Assembly: GCF_030936135.1 (NCBI RefSeq)
Contig: NC_082637.1
Span: 11,483,001 to 11,547,000 of the forward strand
Length of the DNA: 64,000 nucleotides
Reading direction: 5' to 3'
Source: Gavia stellata
Lineage: Eukaryota; Chordata; Aves; Gaviiformes; Gaviidae
The notes under the pieces are model-generated. The model saw nothing but the letters and a program-made list of their open reading frames with translations, was not told the origin of the DNA and did no database searches. This document shows, piece by piece, positions 51,511-62,614 of the stretch. Every line of letters starts with the position of its first letter. Position 1 is the stretch's first letter. Both the position numbers and the translations under genes were made by a program.

Positions 51511-53635
51511 GTAAGCCATGCTCTACTACTTGTTTGCAGCAATGGTGACACCTGGTCTCTCACTCCTGCTCATGCTGCTCCTTTCAGTTTCCATCTATCT
51601 GCTTTCTGCTCTTCCATGTTCTCCGTAGGAGTGACAAAAGCTACCCTGAGAGTCCAGGTAGCCTGAGTTAGTATAAAGCTTGAGGATGTGACCTGGTGTC
51701 ACAGTGCTGAGAAACCTCTACCGGCTCACCTAACATGAACAGGTGATGGATGAGGAAAGATGTTACTCTACTGTCGCCAGTTCCCACTCCACCCTGCCCT
51801 TTCCTCTCATCGTTACTCTGTCCCTCTTAAAAACAGGGTCTGAAAACATCCACCAAGCAAAACTGGTGCATGCCTGTCTGGATTCAGCACCTCCTTGATC
51901 CTGATGGGGCTTGCTGTATGGTGCCACAGAAGTGATTCATACTTTTATGTGGCAGTCCATAATGGCTGTGCTTGGGATTGAAAACCCAACCACCAGATTT
52001 TGTGTCTGCTTAATAAAATAAAAATAGAGAGCTGGTGACACCCAGAATTTTTATAGTCTAGGCAACTATTTCACTGTGGTTCAGTAGCTTGCAAGGAATC
52101 CCTTAGCAGGTAAATACGTTTATTGAATGAAATTTCATGTACAGTTTACAAAAAAATAAGCAGTTTGCTGCTGGACTAACACCTCTTCAGGTGTTTAGAT
52201 CCGAATCAATTGCACAGCTGTATTCATGACTTATTTGTTCAGCTTTTATTCTCTTGATGTAGCCATCCTCAGGTTATAGCTGAAAGCTTCCCAGGTCTCC
52301 TTGTCCATACTCCATGTAAGGTCAAGATGTGGGTGTGCACCAACCTTGAATTGGGAAGGAAAGCTGGGTGCCCAGAGTGCAAGGGAGACTATATGTATTT
52401 TATTCTTTCTCTAATCAAGAAGCCTGCTCACATAGCTGCAAAATATTTGTCCTGTAGTCTAGATCTAACTCAACTGAAGGATTTGGTTTCACTGCGAAGC
52501 CCAGTGTCCCAGGAGGATGCAAGTGGTGTAGCTAGATATGCAGGAATCTGACTTTCAGTGACTCCCACTTCTTCCTGAGCTTCTGGATCATGTAGTTTTC
52601 CTTTCCTCCCTTTCTGTTAGGATATTTGAAGCTAAACGCTGGGACATGCTATAGTAGCCCACAGCATTGATGCATGCAAATTTTGGCCATACTGGAATGG
52701 ACTTATGCTGGGAACAGATGCAGCAGAACATTGAAGTATTAAAATATGTACACTGCTTTCTAGCTGCTTAGCATATGTCTTGTTCCAGTCGTGATGAAAC
52801 AGATAGATGGGTCTGAGGTGGTAACTCCCCTTAAAAGGGGGTTTGTTCATTCTCAGATGCTGATATTCAAATTTTGGATGTGTTTGTGCTTGGCTAGTTT
52901 TGGTTTTATTAGCAAAGTGATAGCAGCAACTAGAAAAAAAGTTGTTCCAGGCTTTTTCTTCAGATTTAAAATAAAAAGCAAAACATCTAAACAAAGCTTG
53001 CCTTGTCAAAATGTGAGTGTAACGTGGTTCTTCTAGGTCAGCTGGTTTAAGCAATACAGAGCAGTTTTAGCACATTTAGCATAAGTCACTGTATTTTCCT
53101 TCTGCCCCTGACTGGTCTGTAAAGTTCTTTGTGGACTCATGGGTGGAAAACCAGGTTCGAACTAGGATAGCAGTTGGGTCGGAAGGGAAGAGTTGACAAG
53201 ATCAGCCCAACTGCTTCTTGCTTGTATGTATTGCAAGTTTGTTTTTTGCTCTGCATGGTCTGCATGATGGGCCCTGTTCCTTCAGACTGTGTCTTCTTCC
53301 TCTTGTCTGCATTTCAGTAAGCAGCATCTTACACACAAAGTGTCTGTCTTCTTCAGGATTTTACACTCTTTCTTTGTCCCTGACTTACTGCAAGTGCTTG
53401 ATTGCCTGTTTTTGTTTGTTTGTGCGTGCATTTCTAAAAAACTGTGGTTGAAAATTTGATGGCAGTGAAAAAATCTTGAACATTTGGCTCCTTAACCCAG
53501 TGATGTCTTCCCATATGGGCTTTTCATTTTGGGTCCCCCTGGGGTGCAATGTAAGGACTGAAACCCTTGAAATGTTGTGCTTACGTGATGAGAGGGTATA
53601 ATGAAGGAGATAACTTTTTGCCTCTTATTCCCCAG
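51511..53635 (+). other. UNC13B: UNC13B intron 2
   Basis: This 2.1-kb intron runs from GTAAGC to CTCTTATTCCCCAG. It is AT-rich, and no repeat or RNA gene is recognised in it. Its length and phase (1) are compatible with the flanking exons. Confidence 0.88.
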
Positions 53636-53735
53636 ATAAATTCAATACCTATGTGACCCTGAAAGTGCAAAATGTGAAGAGCACGACGGTAGCTGTGCGA
53701 GGTGACCAACCCTGCTGGGAACAGGACTTCATGTT
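53636..53735 (+). CDS. UNC13B: UNC13B coding exon 3
   Basis: The exon completes Asp18 and encodes residues 19-50 plus two bases of Phe51. It contains the conserved C2A core [17 protein letters not shown] followed by [15 protein letters not shown]. Lys32 is present. In Munc13-1 the equivalent lysine lies at the C2A homodimer interface, and its charge reversal is reported to disrupt dimerisation, which competes with binding of the RIM zinc finger. Cys44 replaces the Ser I recall in mammals (QPSWEQ). The acceptor is CTCTTATTCCCCAG and the donor TT|GTAAGT, phase 2. Confidence 0.94.
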
Positions 53736-53959
53736 GTAAGTATAGTGTTGCGCAGCGATGAGGTGCTTGTGGTTGAGTCCTTCCACAGCACTGACATTTA
53801 CATGCAGCTGCTATTGTGTTATGTAAATCTGAGTACTTAAGTTGGTAAAATGCACAAGCCTGGTGATGACCTAAATCATTTGCTTTTCCATTGTACACGC
53901 TGACCTGTGCTGAAGGAGGTGCGTGTTGGAATATTGTCTCTGCTGGTGCCACGGACTGG

Positions 53960-54445
53960 CTGGAGTAGCCTGTGTCCTTTAATAGTACCAGGTTGTCTGG
54001 ATTCCTGTTCTTAGACCTGTGTGTCAGGGTGCACAGGGCCGGCTGCTCCTGCAGGGACAGGGAGCCAGAAGTAGAGTGTGGTAGGATGGCTGGTAGGGCA
54101 GGTCCTCTCCAGCCAGGGCCCAGTCCCACAGTACCTGAGCAGTGCAAGCAGGGCAGGCCTAAGTATCAGGCCAGTGTCTGCTCACAGGTCAGGTAATCAG
54201 ACAAGTTTGTAGTAATAAGGCAGGTCCAAGGTCAAGCTGGGAGCACAAGTTAGCAAGTCGGGCTCAGGGTTGTGTCTAGTAATGATAATCAGGGTCAGAC
54301 GTAGTCCAGCAACTGTCAGTCAGGTCCATAGTGATGAGGCAAGTCTGAGGTTGAGCTGGGAAGTCAGTCTGTGGATTGGCTTTGGATTGATGTGGTCCAT
54401 GGCCAGGTACAAGGACAGCTGCGGCTGAGCTGGAGACAAGCACAC
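53960..54445. repeat. Probable older repeat, left of LTR
   Basis: The stretch has internal near-duplications such as CAGGTCCAAGGTCAAGCTGGG near 54222 and AGTCTGAGGTTGAGCTGGGA near 54343, plus recurring GTCAG/CAGGTC phrases. Together with the GC-rich sequence just right of the LTR (about 55590-55740) it looks like one older repeat or duplicated block split by the LTR insertion. I cannot name a family. Confidence 0.35.
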
Positions 54446-55588
54446 TGTTTTGATTTGCGTGGCAAGGTTTTGGTAGCGGGGGGCTACAGGGGTGGCTTCT
54501 GTGAGAAGCTGCTAGAAGCTTCCCCAGTGTCCAACAGAGCCAATGCCAGCTGGCTCCAAGATGGACCCACTGCTGGCCAAGGCTGAGCCCATCAGGGATG
54601 GTGGTAGCACCTCTGGGATAACGTATTTAAGAAGGGGAAAAAACTGCTGCATAACAGCAGCTGGAAGAGAGGAGTGAGAATATGTGAGAGAAACAACCCT
54701 GCAAACCCCAAGGTCAGTGAAGAAGGAAGGGGAGGAGGTGCTCCAGGCAGCGGAGCAGAGATTCCCCTGCAGCCCGTGGTGAAGACCATGGTGAGGCAGG
54801 CTGTGCCCCTGCAGTCCATGGAGGTCCACGGTGGAGCAGATATCCACCTGCAGCCCCTGGAGGACCCCACATTGGAGCAGGTGGATGCCTGAAGAGGCTG
54901 TCACCCCATGGGAAGCCTGTGCTGGAGTAGGCTCCTGGTAGGACCTGTGACCCCCCTGGAGAGAGAGGAGCCCACGCTGGAGCAGGTTTGTTGGCAGGAC
55001 TTGTGGCCTCATGGGGGACCCACACTGGAGCAGGCCGTTCCTGAAGGACTGCACCCCATGGAAGGGACCGGCGCTGGAGCAGTTTGTGAAGAACTGCAGC
55101 CCATGGGAAGGACTCACATTGGAGAAGTCCATGGAGGACTGTCTCCCGGGGAGGGATCCCACGCTGGAGCAAGGGAAGAGTGTAAGGAGTCTTCACCTGA
55201 GGAGGAAGGAGCAGCAGAAACAGTGTGATAAACTGACTGCAACCCCCATTCCCTGTCCCCTGGCACCGCTCAAGGGGAGGAGGTAGAGAATTTGGAAGTA
55301 AAGTGAAGCCCTGGAAGAAGGGAAGGGGTGGGGGGAAGGTGTTTTCAGATTTTGTTTTTATTTCTCATTATCCTACTCTGATTTTCTTTGGTAATAAAAT
55401 TAAACTAATTTCCCCAAGTTGAGTCTTGTTTTGCCCATGATGGTAATTGCTGAGTGATCTCTTCCTGTCCTTATCTCAACCCATGAGCCTTTTGTTATAT
55501 TTTCTCTCCCCTGTCCAGCTTAGGAGGGGGAGTGATAGAGCAGCTTTGGTGGGCACGTGGTGTCTAGCCAGGGTCAACCTGCCACCCA
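54446..55588 (+). mobile_element. Solo LTR of an avian endogenous retrovirus (ERVL-like)
   Basis: The element starts TGTTTTGATTTGCGTGGCAA and ends near GGGTCAACCTGCCACCCA. It carries a promoter-like TATTTAAG at 54624-54631 and a polyadenylation signal AATAAA at 55393-55398. The sequence resembles a widespread avian LTR family that I recall as ERVL-type. The family assignment is from memory. No gag, pol or env sequence is present, so it is a solo LTR. The right end is uncertain by a few bases and I could not confirm a target duplication. TATA-to-polyA distance is about 770 bp, long for an R region. Confidence 0.75.
54871..55172 (+). repeat. About 49-bp degenerate tandem repeat inside LTR
   Basis: The phrase (C/T)TGGAG(C/A)AG recurs seven times, at about 54871, 54921, 54976, 55024, 55073, 55118 and 55163, with spacing of 45-55 bases. 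Most copies carry a preceding CCCA(C) and a following GGACTG/GGACTTG-like segment. It is an internally repeated block that belongs to the LTR family itself. Confidence 0.7.
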
Positions 55589-56888
55589 TACCTACAACAT
55601 CGCTTAGGCAAGGACTGAAGGCTCGTAGCTGAGCTTAAATGGAGCTCCTGGGCCATAGGAAGAGGGTGTGGGTGGAGGCCACTGGTGAGGCTGGTCAGGG
55701 CAGTTAAAGGCTGTTTCTAGTGCACTCAGGACCTTGACATAGTGATCCTGGTTAGTTCTGTGGGAGATGCTCTTGTGTGTTGATGTTTTCTGCCATTGGC
55801 CTGGTGCCCACGAATGTGTTTTCCAGATCCCCTGCTGCAGCTCCAGGGGCTGCCAGTCCCTGACTTGAGCAGCAGAACCAGTTCCAGCTCTCCCAGGGTT
55901 TCTGGTGCAGCTGGCACCTCTGATTTGCTCTGGTCCTCATAGTCCTGACATGTAGCCAGGGATTTCCCAGTACCTTTTAGAATGGTGGTTTTCTTGCTGG
56001 TGGATGAATGATTCATTGATATATTGCATCTGATTCTGTTTCCATAGCTTTGTAAGATAAAGTGAACTAAATTTACGAAATCCTGGACTCCAAGTACTTT
56101 TCTCTGAACTTGGCATGGACACTGCTGTTGCGTGGGGTGTGATGTTCTGCTCATCTTGTGGAGCCAAAGCTAGTGCTGCTCTTTTTACTGGGTCTGAGGT
56201 GTTTGCATAGTATCTGTAGCAAGAGACCCAAATGGGATTTTGTGAGTACGTTTCCCAATCCAGCAGCAGTTGGTTCTCCTCTGTGAAAAGTGGGAAACTT
56301 TTTCCTTTGGTTGAGGGGTTCATCTGGGTCAGTACAGTGTTACCATCATAGCTGTGCTCCTATCTCCCTTGTTTTGTGACACTTGGCTTTTGGAGCTGCA
56401 CATGAGGTGTGTGCTTCTGCACAGAGAGTCTGGAGCCTATGCTTTGGCATCTGGTGAAACACATGTGCTCCTGAATGCCACAATCTTAGCTCTGCAGTTC
56501 CTTCTCAGACAGAGGCTGTGGCTATCACTGACGTAAACCATGCAGGACTGGGCTAAGGCTGGGGCAGGGAATTGTACCTGTCTGCCAAATCACATGCCCA
56601 TACCCAAACTACTAACTCATTCTTTCTGTGATTTGTGTTCAACCTGTGGGCAGGAACTAGCTTTAAACATGGCCAGCTACAGAAGAGGCTGTTCACCAGT
56701 GATTTAAGAATGGCAATTCTTTGTGTTGGATGATGGCCCTCATGGTTGCTCCTCCTCCTTCCCCTCAAACAGCTCCTGGAATGGCTCTCTGATATCAGCT
56801 GGGAGCTTAGCTAGCATGCTGTAAGGTCACTGTGCTGCTCTGTAATTAGTTGCTAGGGGATATGAAAGCAGAATATTAGCTGAACTAC

Positions 56889-56970
56889 CTCGCCATTATT
56901 GTCCCTCGCCATTATTGTCCCTCGCCATTATTGTCCCTCGCCATTATTGTCCCTCGCCATTATTGTCCCT
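56889..56970. repeat. 16-bp minisatellite, five perfect copies
   Basis: The unit CTCGCCATTATTGTCC is repeated five times without mismatch (56889-56968), plus two bases of a sixth. Each unit contains one CpG and no spacers. Perfect identity suggests recent expansion and probable length polymorphism. Confidence 0.95.
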
Positions 56971-57801
56971 GCTTTAGCCAAGCAACAGCACAGTTGTTCT
57001 GATGTTTATTTATAACTAAAAAATTACACATGGCAGGGAACGTGTTTTGTGTAATCCTGTGTACATTAAGTTGTCCCAGGAGAAATAACACTGATATTCC
57101 CATACTACTATTCCCTAGTTTGCTCTTTTGCTTTCTGAACTTAGAAAAGGCCTTTGAACACTGTAGTTTTTCCCTGAGGGAAAGATACTTTTACTGTCTG
57201 TATTTGCGTTTACCTTTTTTATGAGGCATAGTAGAAGGATAGACTGCAACCAACAACTATTTGTTGTTTTTGCTTCCAAACTCCTTGTGAGACATAACAC
57301 TTCAGAGTTTGGGGTTCTGGTGATGTTTGAGACTTGCTTATTTATGAGACCAGTAAAGCATGTTAATGACTTCTTTGGGGACGTCTTCTAATTTTGAAGC
57401 CGCTTTAAAAGCACTGCATATTTGCAGCAAGCACCTCTTGAGTGAAAGTGCAAACTGATGTTTAGAACATGACTATTGAATTGGTGTTGAAGTTGTTAGA
57501 AGTGTCTTTCATTTAAATTCTCTCTGTGTGTGTGGAAAGGGAGCGACAGTAAATTCCAGTCTCAGTTCTTTTGTTCTTTGAAGCTATTCTGCATCTAACC
57601 AGAAGGTGGAGAAAGGGAGACACAAAGGCAATCAAAGCCACTGTACTGAAAATCTTTTTATTTTTTATTCCTATCTGGTGACCTGTGCTGTGGAGTTCTG
57701 TACAGAAGCCCGCTGGGTATCTTACGATCAATGTCTTGCTTTGTCAATGTATGTTGAAACAAAGAACATAGTTTACAGTGTACCTGACAATACAATATTT
57801 C

Positions 57802-57827
57802 TTCCTTCCCTTCCCTTCCCTTCCCTT
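57802..57827. repeat. TTCCC/CCTTC microsatellite
   Basis: About five TTCCC pentamers form a pyrimidine-only tract on the + strand in intron 3. It is simple sequence. Confidence 0.85.
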
Positions 57828-58638
57828 TCTGGCCTCACACTAGTCCCGCCAGCAGAAAATCAGTCGTTTCTGTTGTTACTGCAAGTTTGTGCAATCAGGT
57901 AAGTATCATCTTCCGAGAGGCTAGCAGTGATGGTGCAGGTGGCTAGTTGTTAGCTTGGCCTTATTGAGTAGCTGTATCCAAGCAGAGGGAGCTGGAGACT
58001 CAATTTCAGGATGCTAGCAGTAAAGTCATAATAAGCCTATTTAATAGCTTGATTTTGAACTATGTAGACTGAGTCACCCAAGTACTGGACACTCCTGACC
58101 TCAATTCCTGTGTCCTTAAACAAGAACAGAAGCACTTGGGTTTAAAATAGACATTAATGTGCTTTGCTGTAGCTGTAGGGTTTGTCCTGAACCTTGTAGA
58201 TACAATATCTCTTTTAAAGTTGTAAGAAGTCTCCGGGGCAAAGCTCAAGTAGATGCTGGGATTTGTAGAAGTTCTTTTTTTTTGGTCATGATGGCAATCT
58301 ATGAAATTAGTGACTAACATGCTTTTAAATTCCCTTGATAAACTTAATGTAGATACATTGGGACAGAAGGCCAGCAGGCAGCAGCACTGTGTGTCCAAGG
58401 TACCTACTTTTGGGTATTAGTGGTTGCACTAGGGGAAAATCCCGAGCTCAGAGAAGTAGGAACAATAGCTTTTCTTCATGATAAATGTGAGACAGTTGCG
58501 TATCAACAGACAGCTCAGGATTCTTCTCTACCTCGTTGTTTTTACCAGCATTCAAGCTGTGCATGTGTTACACTGTTCTTAACTAAGCATGTTATAAACC
58601 AGCGTGGAAGAGGGAGGCATAAATGCTATGAAGCATTT

Positions 58639-59008
58639 CAAGTGACTAGTGACAGGACTAGAGGAAATGGCCTCAAGTTGCACCAGGGGAGGTTCAGGCT
58701 AGATATTAGGAAAAAGTTCTTTACTGAGCGAGTAGTGAAACATTGGAACAGACTGCCCAGGGAGGTGGTAGAGTCACCCTCCCTGGAGGTATTCAAGGAG
58801 CGTGTGGATGTGGCATTGTGGGATGTAGCTTGATGGGCATGGAGCTGTGTGGTGTTGGGTGGGTTGGTTTTTGGTGTGTTGTGGTTTGTTGTTGTTGTGT
58901 GGTGTGGGGTTTTTTTGTTGGTTTTTTTTTTTTTTTTTTTTTTTTTTTTGGTTGGACTTGATGATCTTACAGGTCTTTTCCAACCTTAGTGATTCTGTGA
59001 TTCTGTGA
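58639..59008 (+). mobile_element. CR1 LINE 3' end with expanded T/GT tract
   Basis: A short CR1 copy begins at AAGTGACTAGTGACAGG and carries the C-terminal coding block ([32 protein letters not shown]) with a stop at 58831-58833. Its 3' UTR ends GTTGGACTTGATGATCTTAC and GATTCTGTGATTCTGTGATT. Between the stop and the terminal phrase, a GT/T-rich stretch ending in a 28-T run (58922-58949) replaces the short TGGTGTTGGG spacer of the copy at 9510. Most of the element is missing 5'. Confidence 0.92.
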
Positions 59009-59742
59009 TTGGGAAGAAGCAAATTTGAGATGCATCTTTTCCTTACTGAGAGCGAAGGTGTTCATGCAAACCTTCAGATAAATATTTCCAAGAACTTGGC
59101 ACTCAGTGGTTGTGTGGCTGTATTGCCATTTGCTGCCAGCGATTCACATGGCTCGAAGCCTTGCAGTGTCACGCAGAGGAAGAAACTAGTGCTGGAGCAG
59201 AAGCGGTGCAATGCAGCCCCAAGCAATAGGTAGTGCTGCTGATGCAGCTGTGCTGGGTTTGGGACTGTTACTTTTGGTGTGTGGCAGCTCCACTCACAGA
59301 TAAGTATTGATATCTTTGGACCTGTCAGACTGTGCTTGTGTTGCTGTGCTGCCAAGGGAAAGAAGACACCCACTTTGTTAGAAATGGGGTGCCTGATGAC
59401 AAAGAACGGCTCATCTCTAGGTTTTGGCCCAAGACATGCTTCTTCCTCCTGTGTATGTAGCTGCTGAGACAAGTTCCCAATTGTCAGTCCATGCATGAGA
59501 TAGCTCAGGATTTTAGTTTGTAATCTTTGTGTAGTTAGTGTTAAACTGTGAGAAATCAGTCATTAGAAACTAGTGTTCCCTGTGAGTATGAGCTGCCCCA
59601 GCCACATGCTTCCAGAAACTCTCTGTAACTTGACACAGCTGTGTGGAAAGTGGTACAATCATGGTAGTAATGCAGAACCTAAAGCAGAATTAGATTGTAT
59701 TCTGCTTTTTCCTCACCTGTTCTGCCTTTTCTTTTCTTGCAG

Positions 59743-59860
59743 TGAGATCAGTCGGCTGGACCTGGGCCTAATTGTTGAAGTATGGAACAAAGGACTGATC
59801 TGGGACACGCTGGTTGGGACCGTGTGGATTGCTCTGAAGGCCATTCACCAATCTGATGAG
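59743..59860 (+). CDS. UNC13B: UNC13B coding exon 4
   Basis: The exon completes Phe51 and encodes residues 52-90. It contains [31 protein letters not shown] and ends at QSDE. This is the second half of the C2A beta sandwich. The acceptor is TTTTCTTTTCTTGCAG. The donor must be at 59861 to join QSDE to EGPGEW in the next exon, but its sequence GAG|GTTAAG matches the consensus poorly at +3, +5 and +6. Without splicing the frame reads another 20 codons to a TAG at 59921-59923. Ile61, Leu74 and Ala84-Ile-His differ from the mammalian residues I recall (Ser, Met, Thr-Ile-Arg). Confidence 0.93.
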
Positions 59861-60833
59861 GTTAAGCTGACACAGAAGCTTTATTTCAACAGCTCCAATG
59901 TTGATAAAGTGTTACAAATCTAGCCTGGTGCAGCCCAGAACTGTGCTCCTCAGCAAAACATCCACTTGCAAAGCCAAGAAGGCTGGGTGGGGGGAGAAGG
60001 CTGTCGGCATCACATTGGGTCTGGATTTTGGTTTTGTTTGTTTTTGAAGGATGCTGCGAACAGTGAGGCCAAAACTGAGATTAAGTGGGTCTTTGGTCTC
60101 ATTTCACTCACATGGACTCAGAAAACAGGGCTTAATCTGTTAAGGAATGCATGTAGTTGACAAGTGTCTGAAGTCTTAAGGACTGACTCCTTAGTCTGAT
60201 GCTCAAATTTCTATAAGTTCCTGCTAAAGACAGGGGGTGCCCTGATAACAGACGAGCTGAGGTAGGTCCACAGCATGTCTACATCATCTTGTTGAAGATT
60301 CTGGTTGCAGTGTTAGAGGGTGTCTGGTGGTGGTGATAGGAACTGAAAAAAGTAGGAAATGGGATGTGCCAATGTCTGTAACTGCCCTAACTACTGAATT
60401 TGGTGTTTCTTGCAGCTAAGAAGGGCGTGTTTGTTTCTTTATGTCAAATGTCACGGAGAGAGAGCTTGTATTTTCCATAAAAGAGTGGGGGTGTCTAGCA
60501 GTGTGGCAGTAAGGTCTAGCTGGTGCTCAGTTCCTCTGGCTGTCCAGGCACTCCTTGGTGCCTGTCTTTGAGGACTTGCCTTCTCAGTGGAACTGGAAAG
60601 GTAGTAGTTCTGCTAGGAGCTGTTTGCTGCTTGTCTTGGTAAAGGCCTTTGAGATTTGGAAGAAAAACTGCCAGCATGTGCTGAATGGATGTTATTTGAT
60701 GTTAAAATCAGGTACCAGGTCTTGATAATGCTGTAAGGCTCTTCCTGGAGTCTTTTATCTTAGCAAATGTGTGAGAGTCACTGCATGAGGACCTGTGAGA
60801 CTTGAAGCTTCACCTGTGGCTTGTAATTCACAG
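59861..60833 (+). other. UNC13B: UNC13B intron 4, weak splice sites
   Basis: This 973-bp intron has the weak donor GTTAAG and ends TTGTAATTCACAG with a poor pyrimidine tract. Its first 63 bases continue the exon 4 frame for 20 codons before a stop (59921-59923). No repeat is seen. Confidence 0.85.
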
Positions 60834-60957
60834 GAAGGTCCTGGGGAGTGGTCTACACTGGAGGCAGAAGTTGTAATGAAACATGATGAAATCTGTGGAA
60901 CCAAAAACCCAACTCCTCATAAAATTTTGCTGGACACAAGATTCGAATTACCTTTTG
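60834..60957 (+). CDS. UNC13B: UNC13B coding exon 5
   Basis: The exon encodes residues 91-131 plus one base: [16 protein letters not shown], then [20 protein letters not shown] and ELPF. This ends the C2A domain, whose last strand is the [11 protein letters not shown] segment. The STLEAE and NPTPHKILL phrases fit UNC13B rather than UNC13A, which I recall as LTLDSQ and DPTFHRILL. The acceptor is AATTCACAG and the donor TTTTG|GTGAGT, phase 1. The next exon of the family begins by completing Asp and continues IPEEEARYW. I do not find it before the right edge. Confidence 0.94.
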
Positions 60958-62580
60958 GTGAGTGCATTTCAATAACTTACTCAGGGTGCTCACAGTGGAG
61001 AGAAGGTGTTTGGGAGCAACTTGAGTTTTTATAATCAAGTTGTGCACGTTCACAGTTCAGCCAAAAGGGTTCAGTGCAAATTAAATCATTGGTGTTCATT
61101 TCTTGTTTGGCTTCTTTGTAACAATATCAGAATAAATAAGGCAGATTTGATGATCTTAGAGTGCTGGAATGTTTAGACTAGCAGCAGTTTAAGAAACTAT
61201 TAATGCTATTTCAGGATTGTGCAGTTAGACATTTTGTTCTGAGCAGGGAACGTTCACTTCTTTGTATCTAGACAAATTTGGTTCTAGAAGAGGTCAAGTG
61301 TGGTGTTAGAGCTGTTTTGTGGTAGGTGCACTTAAACCCTGTTAGAAGCATGCAGTTCAGTTAGTGAAACATTAATGCTCAGTGCTCCTGAACATTATCA
61401 TTAGCAGAGTATATAAATAACTTGGCATTATAAGAAGAACTGCCTTTCTGGCAATTACTTGTGGTTGAAAAGTACAGAATGTGGAAAAGCAGCTAACTGG
61501 AGCAAACCCATCTCAAGTAAAGCTGTGTGATTTTTTTTTTTTTAATTATTTTATTTTACTTCAATCCAAACAAAAAAAAACCCAAAACAGACAACCAACC
61601 CCCCAAAGGAAGACTTTAACCAGAATACATTCAGGGCTTACATAGCTTCTCTTCCCAGCTCTTCGCTGACTCTTGGGACCAAGAACAAAGATGGTGTTTT
61701 TGGGGCTCGTGGTATTTTTTTCTCTGCAGTGGGCATTTAAGTGCTTAAAAGTTGTCTGTCATTGCAAGGCTCATCTCTCCTCCTCTGCCTGTTGCTTTTT
61801 TTTGCAGCCAAGCCCCTGGCAGTGTGAGCAATTTGCATCATGCTCTAAGCACTGGTGGAGCATTTGTGCACCCACTGGCATTTGGCCAGCAACTGTCAGG
61901 ATTGGCCATCTGTTGTGGAAAAAAGTTAGGTCATCTATTAGTCTCATACCCCCCTTCCTGGTGCAAGGGAGGATGAAGGCTTTGGCCCTGCCGCACTAAA
62001 ATTGATATAAATTGTATCTTATGCTCTGGGAGCTAAGCTGTGTGTACTGTTTTGAGTGCACAGTCGGCTGAATGGTGCAATTCAGGGTGAGTGCAGTGTT
62101 TTATAGATGTAATAGGCACTGCTCTTTAACTACAGTCCAGTGTGTAAAGGGGAAAAGGTGTCTGACATCTCAGCTGTCTTGACAACTAAGCTGTCTAACG
62201 TTGGTCTGGAGCCATTCCTCTTCATGAAAATGTCCTGGTGATTCACTGCTGTCACCCTGTCAGTGGGAAGTTTATTACTGAAATTGCTTGTTATGTAAGA
62301 AGACGAACAACTCACTTGGTTTCCTTGAGTGGTGAAACGTTCATTCTTTGGAGCAAGCATTTAGGCTTCTGGGAGGGAGAGAACACAGTACACTTAGCTG
62401 AAAGCAAGGCTTGTAGCTGCAACCTTCTCATCTGAGTTCATTCTGACATGGTTGCTTGTAAACTGTCCGTGCTTTAAAAGAAAATGAAGTTCTGATCTCT
62501 CCCTATGTATTCAGAGAGTATCCAAAAGAGAATTTACTTTCTTCTGCAATTTGTGTTTTGGACTGCATTACATTTTGTGA

Positions 62581-62614
62581 TTTTTTTTTTTTTTTTTTTT
62601 TTTTTCCCCCCCCC
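62581..62614. repeat. T25C9 homopolymer pair
   Basis: Twenty-five T followed immediately by nine C form an uninterrupted pyrimidine tract in intron 5. It is likely length-unstable and prone to sequencing error. Confidence 0.85.

Larger units (their letters stand above)
53736..59742 (+). other. UNC13B: UNC13B intron 3 (about 6 kb), repeat-rich
   Basis: The intron runs from GTAAGT to TTTTCTTTTCTTGCAG. It contains the solo LTR at 54446-55588, a possibly older repeat on both sides of it, the 16-bp minisatellite at 56889-56970, a CCTTC microsatellite near 57802 and a CR1 3' end at 58639-59008. All dated elements are in the same orientation as the gene. No further exon is recognised. Confidence 0.88.

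Noticed and set aside
54512..55286. Open frames on both strands within the LTR (up to 216 codons)
   Set aside because: They follow the internal repeats of a non-coding LTR and match no retroviral protein.
56889..56970. Short regular repeats resembling a CRISPR array
   Set aside because: Units are contiguous without spacers, and the context is a vertebrate intron. It is a minisatellite.
58420..58638. Coding sequence upstream of the third CR1
   Set aside because: The 137-codon frame is intron sequence that runs by chance into the CR1 C-terminal coding block.
61673..61999. 108-codon plus-strand frame in intron 5
   Set aside because: No family resemblance, overlaps another open frame, and is not in phase with UNC13B exons through any good splice site I could see.
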